In this document: one piece after another, positions 34,501 through 40,427 of the stretch
How positions within the stretch are numbered: position 1 is the first letter of the stretch
Layout of the letters: each line of letters opens with the position of its first letter
From: Avipropionibacterium sp050157065
Lineage (GTDB): Bacteria > Actinomycetota > Actinomycetes > Propionibacteriales > Propionibacteriaceae
Reading direction: 5' to 3' (one strand)
DNA: 64,000 nucleotides
Assembly (NCBI GenBank): GCA_050157065.1
Contig: CP189573.1
Made by a program: the position numbers and the translations under genes
Notes under the pieces: generated by a model
What the model was told of the DNA's origin: nothing
Database searches by the model: none
The model's input: only the letters and a program-made list of their open reading frames with translations

Positions 34501-36139
34501 GCCCGGCCCGAAGGTGTACCCGTGGATCGCCCGCACCCGGCACGCCACGACCGGGGTCGGGCTGATCTCGCCGCCACCCCACCACGACATCTACTCCATC
34601 GAGGACCTCAAGCAGCTGATCCACGACCTGAAGAACGCCAACCCCACAGCCCGGGTGCACGTGAAGCTGGTCGGGGAGGCCGGGATCGGCACGGTCGCGG
34701 CCGGGGTGGTGAAGGCGAAGGCCGACGTGGTGCTGGTCTCGGGCCACGACGGTGGTACGGGGGCGGCACCGCTCACCTCGCTGAAGCACGCCGGCGGACC
34801 GTGGGAGCTCGGGCTGGCCGAGACTCAGCAAACCCTGCTCCACAACGGACTTCGGGATCGGATCACCGTCCAGGTCGACGGCCAGCTGAAGACCGGGCGC
34901 GACGTCGTGGTGGCCGCGTTGTTGGGGGCCGAGGAGTTCGGTTTCGCCACCGCACCGCTGGTCGTGTCGGGCTGTGTGATGATGCGGGTCTGCCATCTTG
35001 ACACCTGTCCGGTCGGCGTGGCCACGCAGAACCCGGAGCTGCGGCAGAAGTTCACCGGCAAGCCGGAGTTCGTGATCAACTTCTTCGAGTTCATCGCCGA
35101 GGAGGTCCGCGAACACCTTGCTGCGTTGGGCTTCCGGAGCATCGACGAGGCCGTCGGCCAGGTGGAGTCGCTGGACTGGCGACCGGCCGCCGGACACTGG
35201 AAGGCACACGGGCTCGACCTGTCACCGATCCTCGCCACGGCAGGCGACCCGGGTGGCGTGCGACGCCGTACGACCAATCAGGACCACGCCCTCGAGGCCG
35301 GTCTCGACACCGAGTTGATCAAGATCGCCGAGCCGGCGTTGGAGCGCGGGGAACCGGTCCGCGCCGAGGTCGCGGTCCGCAACATCCACCGCACCGTCGG
35401 CACCCGACTCGGCCACGAGGTCACCCGCCGGTACGGCGGCGCCGGACTTCCCGACGGCACCGTCGAGCTGACGCTGACCGGGTCGGCCGGCCAGTCGTTC
35501 GGCGCGTTCCTGCCGTCGGGGGTCACCCTGCGGCTGGTCGGCGACGGCAACGACTACGTGGGCAAGGGACTGTCGGGTGGTCGGATCGTGGTCCGACCAC
35601 CGGTGGCCGCCAGCCGCCCGGCGGAGGAGAACATCGTCGCCGGCAACGTGATCGGGTACGGCGCCACCTCCGGTGAGCTGTTCCTGCGTGGCCAGGTCGG
35701 CGAACGGTTCGCGGTCCGCAACTCCGGGGCCACCGCGGTGGTCGAAGGGGTCGGCGACCACGCGTGCGAGTACATGACCGGCGGTGAGGTGGTGATCCTG
35801 GGCCCCACCGGCCGGAACGTGGCGGCCGGCATGTCCGGCGGGGTGGCGTACCTGCTCGACGCGAACGAGTCGTTGATCAACACCGAGCTGGTCGACACGC
35901 ACCCGCTCGGCGACGGCGACGTCGACCACCTGGCGCAACTGCTGCTGCGGCACGTCGAGCTCACCGACTCGGCCGTCGCGGCCCGGGTGCTGGCGGCCGG
36001 ACCGAGCTGGCGCGACCGGTTCACCAAGGTCGTCCCGCGGGACTGGGCCCGGGTCCGGGCCGCCGGGGAGGCCGCGCTGGCCGACGGGCTCGACGAGAAC
36101 GAACGTGCACTGCGGATGATGGAGGCGGCTCATGGCTGA
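31577..36139 (+). CDS. gltB: Glutamate synthase large subunit GltB
   Basis: A 1520-residue large subunit of NADPH-dependent glutamate synthase, making two glutamates from glutamine and 2-oxoglutarate. Cys35 in 'FEHDACGVAM' is the class II amidotransferase nucleophile exposed after removal of a 34-residue propeptide. The central domain, the FMN barrel ('STGAMSYGSIS', 'GHDGGTGAAPL') and the 3Fe-4S cluster ('CVMMRVCHLDTCPVG', three Cys) follow in order, then the C-terminal beta-helix rich in Gly. ATG start with GGAGGG upstream. Overlaps gltD by 8 nt. Confidence 0.97.
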   Translation: MSASADLGPHRAPIPSKPAPAKVGLYDRAFEHDACGVAMVATLTGVPSHEIVAQGLQALRNLDHRGATGADAATGDGAGIMIQVPDEFLRTACDFALPKRGAYAIGLAFLPTDETEAATARAAVEQLAAQEALTVLGWRPVPIDDSSLSDVSRGAMPRFEHLIVAGAEMPVQGMPLERRAHALRRRSKREAGVYFPSLSGRTLVYKGMLTPDQLGDLYLDLADPELASAMALVHSRFSTNTFPDWELAHPFKLIAHNGEINTVRGNRNWMRAREELLASNVIPGDLSRLFPICSPGASDSASFDGVVELLHLGGRSLPHAILMMMPPAWENDPTLDPKLRDFYAFHACLMEPWDGPACVVFTDGTQIGAVLDRNGLRPGRFLVTDDGLVVLASEAGVLDVPDERVVSKGRLQPGKMFLADLAQHRIIPDDEIKAQLAEAAPYGEWLLGGRLHLDDLPDREHTVHSHASVTRRQQVFGYTEEELRILLAPMANTGAEPIGAMGTDTPLAVLSRRPRLLFDYFTQLFAQVTNPPLDALREEMVTSLANTIGPEWNLLDPGPASCRRLVLPFPVIDNDDLTKIVKINVDGDMPGFATHVVRGLYDVAGGATALADRLDELARECSEAIRAGARTIVLSDRHSTAEKAPIPSLLLTASIHHHLVREKTRTKVGLVVEAGDVREVHHVALLIGYGAGAVNPYLAIESAEDLARRGVYVDVEPEQAVAHVIKALGKGVLKVMSKIGISTVASYTGAQIFEAIGLSKELVDRHFTATESRLGGIGVAELAEEIRQRHLTAYPADGIPLAHRTLPVGGEYQWRREGEQHLFDPETVFRLQHSTRQGRYDVFKDYTARVDDQSERLMTLRGMLRFRSDRPPVPLAEVEPVSSIVKRFSTGAMSYGSISAEAHETLAIAMNRLGARSNTGEGGEDPERLADPERRSAIKQVASGRFGVTSEYLTRATDIQIKMAQGAKPGEGGQLPGPKVYPWIARTRHATTGVGLISPPPHHDIYSIEDLKQLIHDLKNANPTARVHVKLVGEAGIGTVAAGVVKAKADVVLVSGHDGGTGAAPLTSLKHAGGPWELGLAETQQTLLHNGLRDRITVQVDGQLKTGRDVVVAALLGAEEFGFATAPLVVSGCVMMRVCHLDTCPVGVATQNPELRQKFTGKPEFVINFFEFIAEEVREHLAALGFRSIDEAVGQVESLDWRPAAGHWKAHGLDLSPILATAGDPGGVRRRTTNQDHALEAGLDTELIKIAEPALERGEPVRAEVAVRNIHRTVGTRLGHEVTRRYGGAGLPDGTVELTLTGSAGQSFGAFLPSGVTLRLVGDGNDYVGKGLSGGRIVVRPPVAASRPAEENIVAGNVIGYGATSGELFLRGQVGERFAVRNSGATAVVEGVGDHACEYMTGGEVVILGPTGRNVAAGMSGGVAYLLDANESLINTELVDTHPLGDGDVDHLAQLLLRHVELTDSAVAARVLAAGPSWRDRFTKVVPRDWARVRAAGEAALADGLDENERALRMMEAAHG

Positions 36140-37592
36140 TCCCCGAGGGTTCATCACCACCGATCGCCGCGAGGCCACCAAGCGGCCCGTCGCCGAACGC
36201 CTCGGCGACTGGAACGAGGTGTACCCCGGCGGTCCGGGAAAGGCGCTGCTGCCGATCATCACCGAACAGGCGGGCCGCTGCATGGACTGCGGCATCCCGT
36301 TCTGCCACAACGGTTGCCCACTGGGCAACCTGGTACCGGAGTGGAACGGCCTGGTCCACTCCGACGACTGGGAGGCCGCCCTCGACCGGCTGCACGCCAC
36401 CAACAACTTCCCGGAGTTCACCGGTCGGCTGTGCCCGGCACCGTGTGAGACCGCCTGTGTGGTGGCGATCAGCCGGGACGCGGTGACGATCAAGAACGTC
36501 GAGGTCGCCATCATCGACAAGGGTTTCGCCGACCGTCGGGTGGAGCCGCAGCAACCGGACTGGCACACCGGTCACACCGTCGCGGTGATCGGTTCGGGTC
36601 CGGCCGGGCTGGCCGCGGCCCAACAACTCACCCGCGCCGGCCACACCGTCGCGGTGTTCGAGCGCGACGACGCCCCGGGCGGGCTGCTGCGCTACGGGAT
36701 CCCCGAGTTCAAGATGGAGAAGCACATCCTCGACCGGCGGATTCGGCAGCTGAAGGACGAGGGCACCAACTTCCGTTGCAACGTGGAGGTCGGCCGCGAC
36801 GTGACCGGTCGGCAGCTCAAGGAACGCTACGACGCGGTCGTGGTGGCAACCGGGGCGACCGTGCCCCGCGACGTCGCCCTGCCGGGCCGGGAGCTGGCCG
36901 GCATCCACTTCGCGATGGACTACCTGGTGCCGGCGAACCACGCCAGCCTGGGTCGTTCGGCCCCCGGCCTGATCGACGCCGCCGGCAAGCACGTGGTGAT
37001 CATCGGCGGCGGCGACACCGGCGCCGACTGCCTCGGTACGGCGTTGCGCCAAGGTGCGGCGTCGGTCACCCAGCTCGACCACAACGTCGAGCCGCCGACC
37101 GACCGGGCCGACCATGAGCCGTGGCCGATGTACCCGCGGGTGTTCCGGGTGTCCTCGGCGAACGAGGAGGGCGGCGACCAGGTGTACCGGGCGTCCACGG
37201 TCGAGTTCACCGGCGAGGACGGTCGGGTCACTGGCCTGAAGCTGGTCGACGTGGTCCGCGAGAACCGGGTCAACACTCCGGTGCCCGGCACCGAACGGGT
37301 GATCCCGTGCGACCTGGTGCTGTTGGCGATGGGCTACACCGGCCCGGAGACCTCGGTGCCGGAGCAACTGGGGGTCGCCCTCGACGAGCCGGGCCTGATC
37401 GCCCGGGACAACGACTGGGCCACCAACGTCCCCGGGGTGTACGTGTGCGGCGACGCCGGACGGGGCCAGTCACTGATCGTGTGGGCGATCGCCGAGGGTC
37501 GCGCCTGCGCGGCCGCGGTGGACGAGTACCTGGCGGGGGAGTCGAAGCTGCCACGCCCCGTACGACCGAGTGACGTGGCGATCACGGTCTAG
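36132..37592 (+). CDS. gltD: Glutamate synthase small subunit GltD
   Basis: A 486-residue small subunit that feeds NADPH electrons through FAD and two 4Fe-4S clusters to GltB. Cluster cysteines are in 'CMDCGIPFCHNGCPLGN' (about residues 47-63) and 'LCPAPCETACV' (about 99-109); the FAD site is 'VIGSGPAGLAAAQQL' and the NADPH site 'IIGGGDTGADCLG'. Complete. Its TAG stop (37590-37592) is part of the CTAG target duplicated by the insertion sequence that follows, so the reading frame is unharmed by the insertion. Confidence 0.97.
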   Translation: MADPRGFITTDRREATKRPVAERLGDWNEVYPGGPGKALLPIITEQAGRCMDCGIPFCHNGCPLGNLVPEWNGLVHSDDWEAALDRLHATNNFPEFTGRLCPAPCETACVVAISRDAVTIKNVEVAIIDKGFADRRVEPQQPDWHTGHTVAVIGSGPAGLAAAQQLTRAGHTVAVFERDDAPGGLLRYGIPEFKMEKHILDRRIRQLKDEGTNFRCNVEVGRDVTGRQLKERYDAVVVATGATVPRDVALPGRELAGIHFAMDYLVPANHASLGRSAPGLIDAAGKHVVIIGGGDTGADCLGTALRQGAASVTQLDHNVEPPTDRADHEPWPMYPRVFRVSSANEEGGDQVYRASTVEFTGEDGRVTGLKLVDVVRENRVNTPVPGTERVIPCDLVLLAMGYTGPETSVPEQLGVALDEPGLIARDNDWATNVPGVYVCGDAGRGQSLIVWAIAEGRACAAAVDEYLAGESKLPRPVRPSDVAITV

Positions 37593-37604
37593 GGCGTGTC
37601 TCCC
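37589..37604 (+). repeat. Target duplication CTAG and left inverted repeat of the IS
   Basis: CTAG (37589-37592) is the target copy, then GGCGTGTCTCCC (37593-37604) is the perfect part of the left terminal repeat. Similarity to the right end continues imperfectly (GGTT in register) to about 37613. Confidence 0.9.
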
Positions 37605-37638
37605 AAAGGTTGGGGCGTTGCGCTGAGACGCTGCGGGG

Positions 37639-38527
37639 GTGTCGCGAACTGCATTGCTGAGCGACGGCCAGTGGGAGTTGATCGAGCCGTTGATGCCGCG
37701 CTCGAACGGGCGGAGGGGCCGGCCCTTTCGGGATCACCGCATGGTCGTCGAAGGGATCATCTATCGCTACCGGGCCGGGATCGCGTGGCGTGATCTTCCC
37801 GAGCGCTTCGGGCCGTGGCAGACGGTATGGAAGCGCCACCGCCGCTTCAGCGGCGACGGCACCTGGGACGCCATCTTGACGGTGTTGCTCGCTGAGGCCG
37901 ACGCGGCCGGGTTGATCGACTGGGAGGTCTCGGTCGACTCCACGGTCAACCGGGCTCACCAGCACGCGACGAACCTGCCCCGGGACACAGGGGGCTCTGT
38001 CGAACTACACGAATCTGCGCGAGGAGCCGCCTGACCACGCTGTCGGACGCTCCCGCGGCGGGCTCTCGACGAAGATCCACCACCTGTGCGACGGGAACAT
38101 GCGCCCGCTGGTGATGCTCTTGGGGCCCGGTCAGGGCGGGGACTCCCCGATGTTCGAGCACGTCATGAAGTCGCTGAGTGTCCCCCGCGTCGGCCCAGGG
38201 CGGCCGCGGACCACGCCGGTGCGGGCGCTGGGCGATAAGGCGTACTCCTCGCGGGCCAACCGCCAGTTCCTGCGACGGCGCGGCATCCAGGCCGTCATCC
38301 CCGAACGCTCAGACCAGATCGCCAACCGTCAACGCCGCGGGTGCGAGGGCGGACGACCGGTCAGCTACGACACCGAGGCTTACAAGCGGCGCAACGTCGT
38401 CGAACGCTCCTTCAACATCTTCAAGCAGTGGCGCGCCCTGGCCACCCGCTACGACAAGCTCGCCTTGACCTACCGAGGCGGCGTCGTCCTCCGCGCCATC
38501 ACGATCTGGCTCCGTGCACTACGGTAG
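37639..38527 (+). pseudogene. IS5-type transposase, two frames (frameshift in a G run)
   Basis: The first frame (37639-38034) gives the N-terminal HTH/DUF4096-like part ('LLSDGQWELIEPLMP', 'YRAGIAWRDLPERFGPWQTVW') and the first catalytic Asp in 'VSVDSTVNRAHQH'. The second frame supplies 'PPDHAVGRSRGGLSTKIH', the second Asp in 'LGDKAYSS' and the Glu in 'RRNVVERSFNIFKQW'. Homology is continuous if one G is removed from the run of five at 37990-37994; a programmed -1 shift there would enter the wrong frame. So either a 1-nt insertion has broken the gene, the assembly miscounts the run, or a +1 shift is used. GTG start is the first in frame. Confidence 0.75.
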
Positions 38528-38581
38528 ATGGATCGAGGTAACCGGGGCCACGCGCAACGGAGACCGTGGAGGTGGTCAGGC

Positions 38582-38875
38582 ATGACAGAACCCGACACCC
38601 AGCCGTGTGTACGTGGCCGGCAGCTCACTGCGAGCACGGCGGTGGTAGCCGTGCTCGCCATCCCCGTCGGCCTCGGCCTCTCCATCTTCGGGTTCTTCGG
38701 CTGGTGCGTCGGTCCCTTGGTTCTCATCGCCGGCCTTGTCGGGCAACGCCTGCGCCGCGGATGGGGATCCTGGGCGATCTGGTTCGGCGTCGGGCTGACT
38801 CTGGGAGCGCTGGCATACATCACCACCGGTCTGCTTATCCCCGACGGACCATCATCCGGGGGCGGATCAGGCTGA
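38582..38875 (+). CDS. Small two-helix membrane protein carried inside the IS
   Basis: A 97-residue ORF between the transposase and the right terminal repeat. Two transmembrane helices are evident (about residues 20-45 and 53-73), with 'FGFFGWCVGPLVLIAGLVGQ' spanning the first and the turn. The ATG at 38582 has a GGAGGTGG stretch 8-15 nt upstream; an upstream in-frame ATG at 38528 is poorly placed. I do not recognise the family. Being within the inverted repeats, it would move with the element. It could be a captured host gene or merely open sequence. Confidence 0.5.
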   Translation: MTEPDTQPCVRGRQLTASTAVVAVLAIPVGLGLSIFGFFGWCVGPLVLIAGLVGQRLRRGWGSWAIWFGVGLTLGALAYITTGLLIPDGPSSGGGSG

Positions 38876-38926
38876 CCCCTGAACTAAACCGCTATACGAA
38901 ACGTCGGGGCCACCGCCAGAACCATA

Positions 38927-38942
38927 GGGAGACACGCCCTAG
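38927..38942 (+). repeat. Right inverted repeat of the IS and target duplication CTAG
   Basis: GGGAGACACGCC (38927-38938) is the exact reverse complement of the left end. CTAG (38939-38942) is the second target copy, and read on the minus strand it contains the TAG stop of the DUF3037 gene. Confidence 0.9.
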
Positions 38943-39307
38943 TCGACCAGCCGGCGGACCAGCCGGCCCAGGGTGTCGGCGGGGGCGTCGGTCAGTCCGG
39001 CGTGCACCGGGCCTGGCTGCAGCACCGTTGACCGGGGCGCGACGAGCATCCCGAACCGGGTCGCGAGGCCGCTGCCGTGTCGGGCCGATCCCACGGGCGT
39101 GTGGCACCACCGCTCGAACGCCGCGACGGCGGCCGAGATCGCGGCCACGTCCGTCTCCGGGTCGAGGGCGCGGAGCCGATCGGCCCGCACCCTCACCAGG
39201 CAGTCGAGGAACTCGGCCTGCTGGCAGTACAGCACCAGGCCGACGTTGACCTGCTCACCCCGGTCGACCCGTGGCACCGCGCGCAACAGCGCGTACTGGA
39301 AGGGCAT
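38939..39307 (-). CDS. DUF3037 domain-containing protein
   Basis: A 122-residue DUF3037 protein ('MPFQYALLRAVPRVDRGEQVNVGLVLYC' opening, with the family's conserved Glu-Asn-Gly pattern and 'RLRALDPETDVAAI'). The ATG at 39307 overlaps the TGA of the upstream HipA-like kinase gene (TGATG), so translation is coupled. The TAG stop is part of the CTAG target copy of the IS. This pairing of a HipA-family kinase with DUF3037 recurs in bacteria, but the joint function is unknown to me. No signal or membrane segment. Confidence 0.8.
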   Translation of the reverse strand: MPFQYALLRAVPRVDRGEQVNVGLVLYCQQAEFLDCLVRVRADRLRALDPETDVAAISAAVAAFERWCHTPVGSARHGSGLATRFGMLVAPRSTVLQPGPVHAGLTDAPADTLGRLVRRLVD

Positions 39308-40092
39308 CACCGCAACCACCCCTGGGCGGCGTCGAGCCGGGACAGGATGGTGTCGCGATAGGCGATCCGGGCCGCCGCGGCGTCGGCCGGTGCCGCCGGG
39401 TCCGGCCGGGTCGGATCGGGCTCAAGCCACGCGTCAGGCACCAGTGCCGTGATCTCGTCGAGCGCTTCGGCGGTGACCCGGGGTGCCAACTCGGCGTGCA
39501 CCAGCTGCGGTGCGCCGACGTCGGCGAGCACGTGGTCGTCGTAGCGGTAGGGGGCTCGGACGTACGAGCCGGCACGCGACCAGGAGTGGTGGAATCCGAG
39601 GCAGGCGCCGTGGTCGATCGCCCACACCTTGCCACCCCACAGCAGCAGGTTGGTGTTGCGTTCACTGCGGTCGACGTTGGCGCACAACGCGTCCAGCCAC
39701 ACGATGCGGGACGCGGTGGCGACCTCCATCGGGATGCCACGGTCATAACCGATCGCGCCGGGCAGGAAGTCGCTGGCCAGATTGAGCCCGGCACTGGCGG
39801 TGATGAGGTCGTTGACCTCCTCGTCGGGGTCCCGGCGACCCAGCTCGTCGTCGACCACGATCAGCTTCAGCTCGGGGGTGGGAATGTCCAGCAGCCGCGC
39901 CAGCGACCCGACGATGATCTCGGCCACCAGGGCGCGGGGCCCCTGCCCGGCTCCGGTGAACTTGACGACGTGGGTGCCGAGGTCGTCGGCCTCCACCAGG
40001 CCGGGCAGCGAACCGCCCTCACGCAGTGGTGTCAGGTACGTCAGCGCCCGCACGGTGGCCAGGGGCGAGATGACGGGTCCGGGAGGGCTCAC
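39307..40092 (-). CDS. HipA-family kinase
   Basis: A 261-residue HipA-like protein kinase, shorter than toxin HipA (about 440) and lacking its N-terminal subdomain. Seen residues: Lys44 in 'HVVKFTG' for ATP, the catalytic 'NVDRSERNTNLLLW' (Asp141, Asn146, Asn148) and Asp160 in 'AIDHGACLGF', which takes the DFG role. So it should bind ATP. GTG at 40092 is preferred over a TTG three codons upstream because TAGGTT lies 7 nt before it. No HipB-like antitoxin is adjacent; DUF3037 follows instead. Whether it phosphorylates a tRNA synthetase, as HipA does, is unknown. Confidence 0.8.
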   Translation of the reverse strand: MSPPGPVISPLATVRALTYLTPLREGGSLPGLVEADDLGTHVVKFTGAGQGPRALVAEIIVGSLARLLDIPTPELKLIVVDDELGRRDPDEEVNDLITASAGLNLASDFLPGAIGYDRGIPMEVATASRIVWLDALCANVDRSERNTNLLLWGGKVWAIDHGACLGFHHSWSRAGSYVRAPYRYDDHVLADVGAPQLVHAELAPRVTAEALDEITALVPDAWLEPDPTRPDPAAPADAAAARIAYRDTILSRLDAAQGWLR

Positions 40093-40139
40093 AGCCCTCA
40101 ACCTATCGTCACGAAGAACCCGTCATGACAAGAAAGAAC

Positions 40140-40208
40140 GGCCGCGGCGGAGCTTGTCGAGGTCCCCCAGTGCACTGCCCGCACCGCTCCACAGCTCCTG
40201 CCGCGGCC
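40140..40208. ncRNA. Strong hairpin, possible structured RNA or terminator
   Basis: GGCCGCGGCGGAGCT (40140-40154) pairs with AGCTCCTGCCGCGGCC (40193-40208) with a single bulged base, a 15-bp nearly all-GC stem. The 38-nt loop contains a perfect 10-bp palindrome CAGTGCACTG (40169-40178), so the RNA from either strand would fold into two stacked hairpins. Neither flanking gene reads into it from its 3' end, so it is not an obvious terminator. A small RNA is possible but unproven. Confidence 0.35.
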
Positions 40209-40228
40209 GTCGTGGGTCAAACGTACTA

Positions 40229-40244
40229 GAACTTGCCCAAGTTC
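40229..40244. promoter_or_regulatory. Palindromic operator-like site upstream of dnaE
   Basis: GAACTTG-CC-CAAGTTC is a perfect palindrome with 7-bp arms. It lies in the AT-richer patch about 100 bp upstream of the dnaE -10 and 125 bp upstream of the kinase -10. No regulator gene is adjacent, so the binding protein is unknown. Confidence 0.45.
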
Positions 40245-40427
40245 CCAACTTTTCACGGGAGGTTGACCAAACCGTCACATTCGCCGGAAACGGGGTCCGG
40301 TCCGGCCGGTGTCGGTGGCCGATCCCGTCGGGGTCCCGGACTAGGCTGGGGGCCCCACGGTGACACGGTCTCGGCGGCACGGTGGCGATACGGTTGGTCG
40401 GGCAGGTTCGGGAGGTTCCACAGCGTC

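Larger units (their letters stand above)
37593..38938 (+). mobile_element. IS5-family-like insertion sequence with passenger ORF
   Basis: A 1346-bp element bounded by perfect 12-bp inverted repeats (GGCGTGTCTCCC and GGGAGACACGCC) and flanked by direct CTAG duplications, matching the YTAR-type targets of IS5 relatives. It holds a two-frame DDE transposase (37639-38527) and then about 400 bp with a small membrane-protein ORF before the right end, which is unusually long for this group. Intact ends and identical target copies suggest recent arrival. The insertion site is the overlapping stop codons of gltD and a convergent DUF3037 gene, both of which are preserved. The other copies in the genome cannot be judged from here. 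Confidence 0.9.
40093..40427. other. Structured 335-bp intergenic region between hipA-like kinase and dnaE
   Basis: No gene is supported here. On the minus side TAGGTT (40105-40100) is the -10 for the kinase. A long inverted repeat (40140-40154 with 40193-40208) and an operator-like palindrome (40229-40244) occupy the middle. On the plus side TAGGCT (40342-40347) is a plausible -10 for dnaE, giving a leader of about 75 nt. The stretch 40220-40270 is AT-richer than its surroundings. Confidence 0.6.

Noticed and set aside
32807..35209. An 800-codon open frame opposite gltB
   Set aside because: Same GC-driven antisense artefact; gltB has all catalytic and cluster motifs.
39307..40092. A classic HipBA toxin-antitoxin locus
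   Set aside because: The kinase is about 180 residues shorter than HipA toxins and no HTH antitoxin gene is adjacent; only kinase-fold membership is supported.
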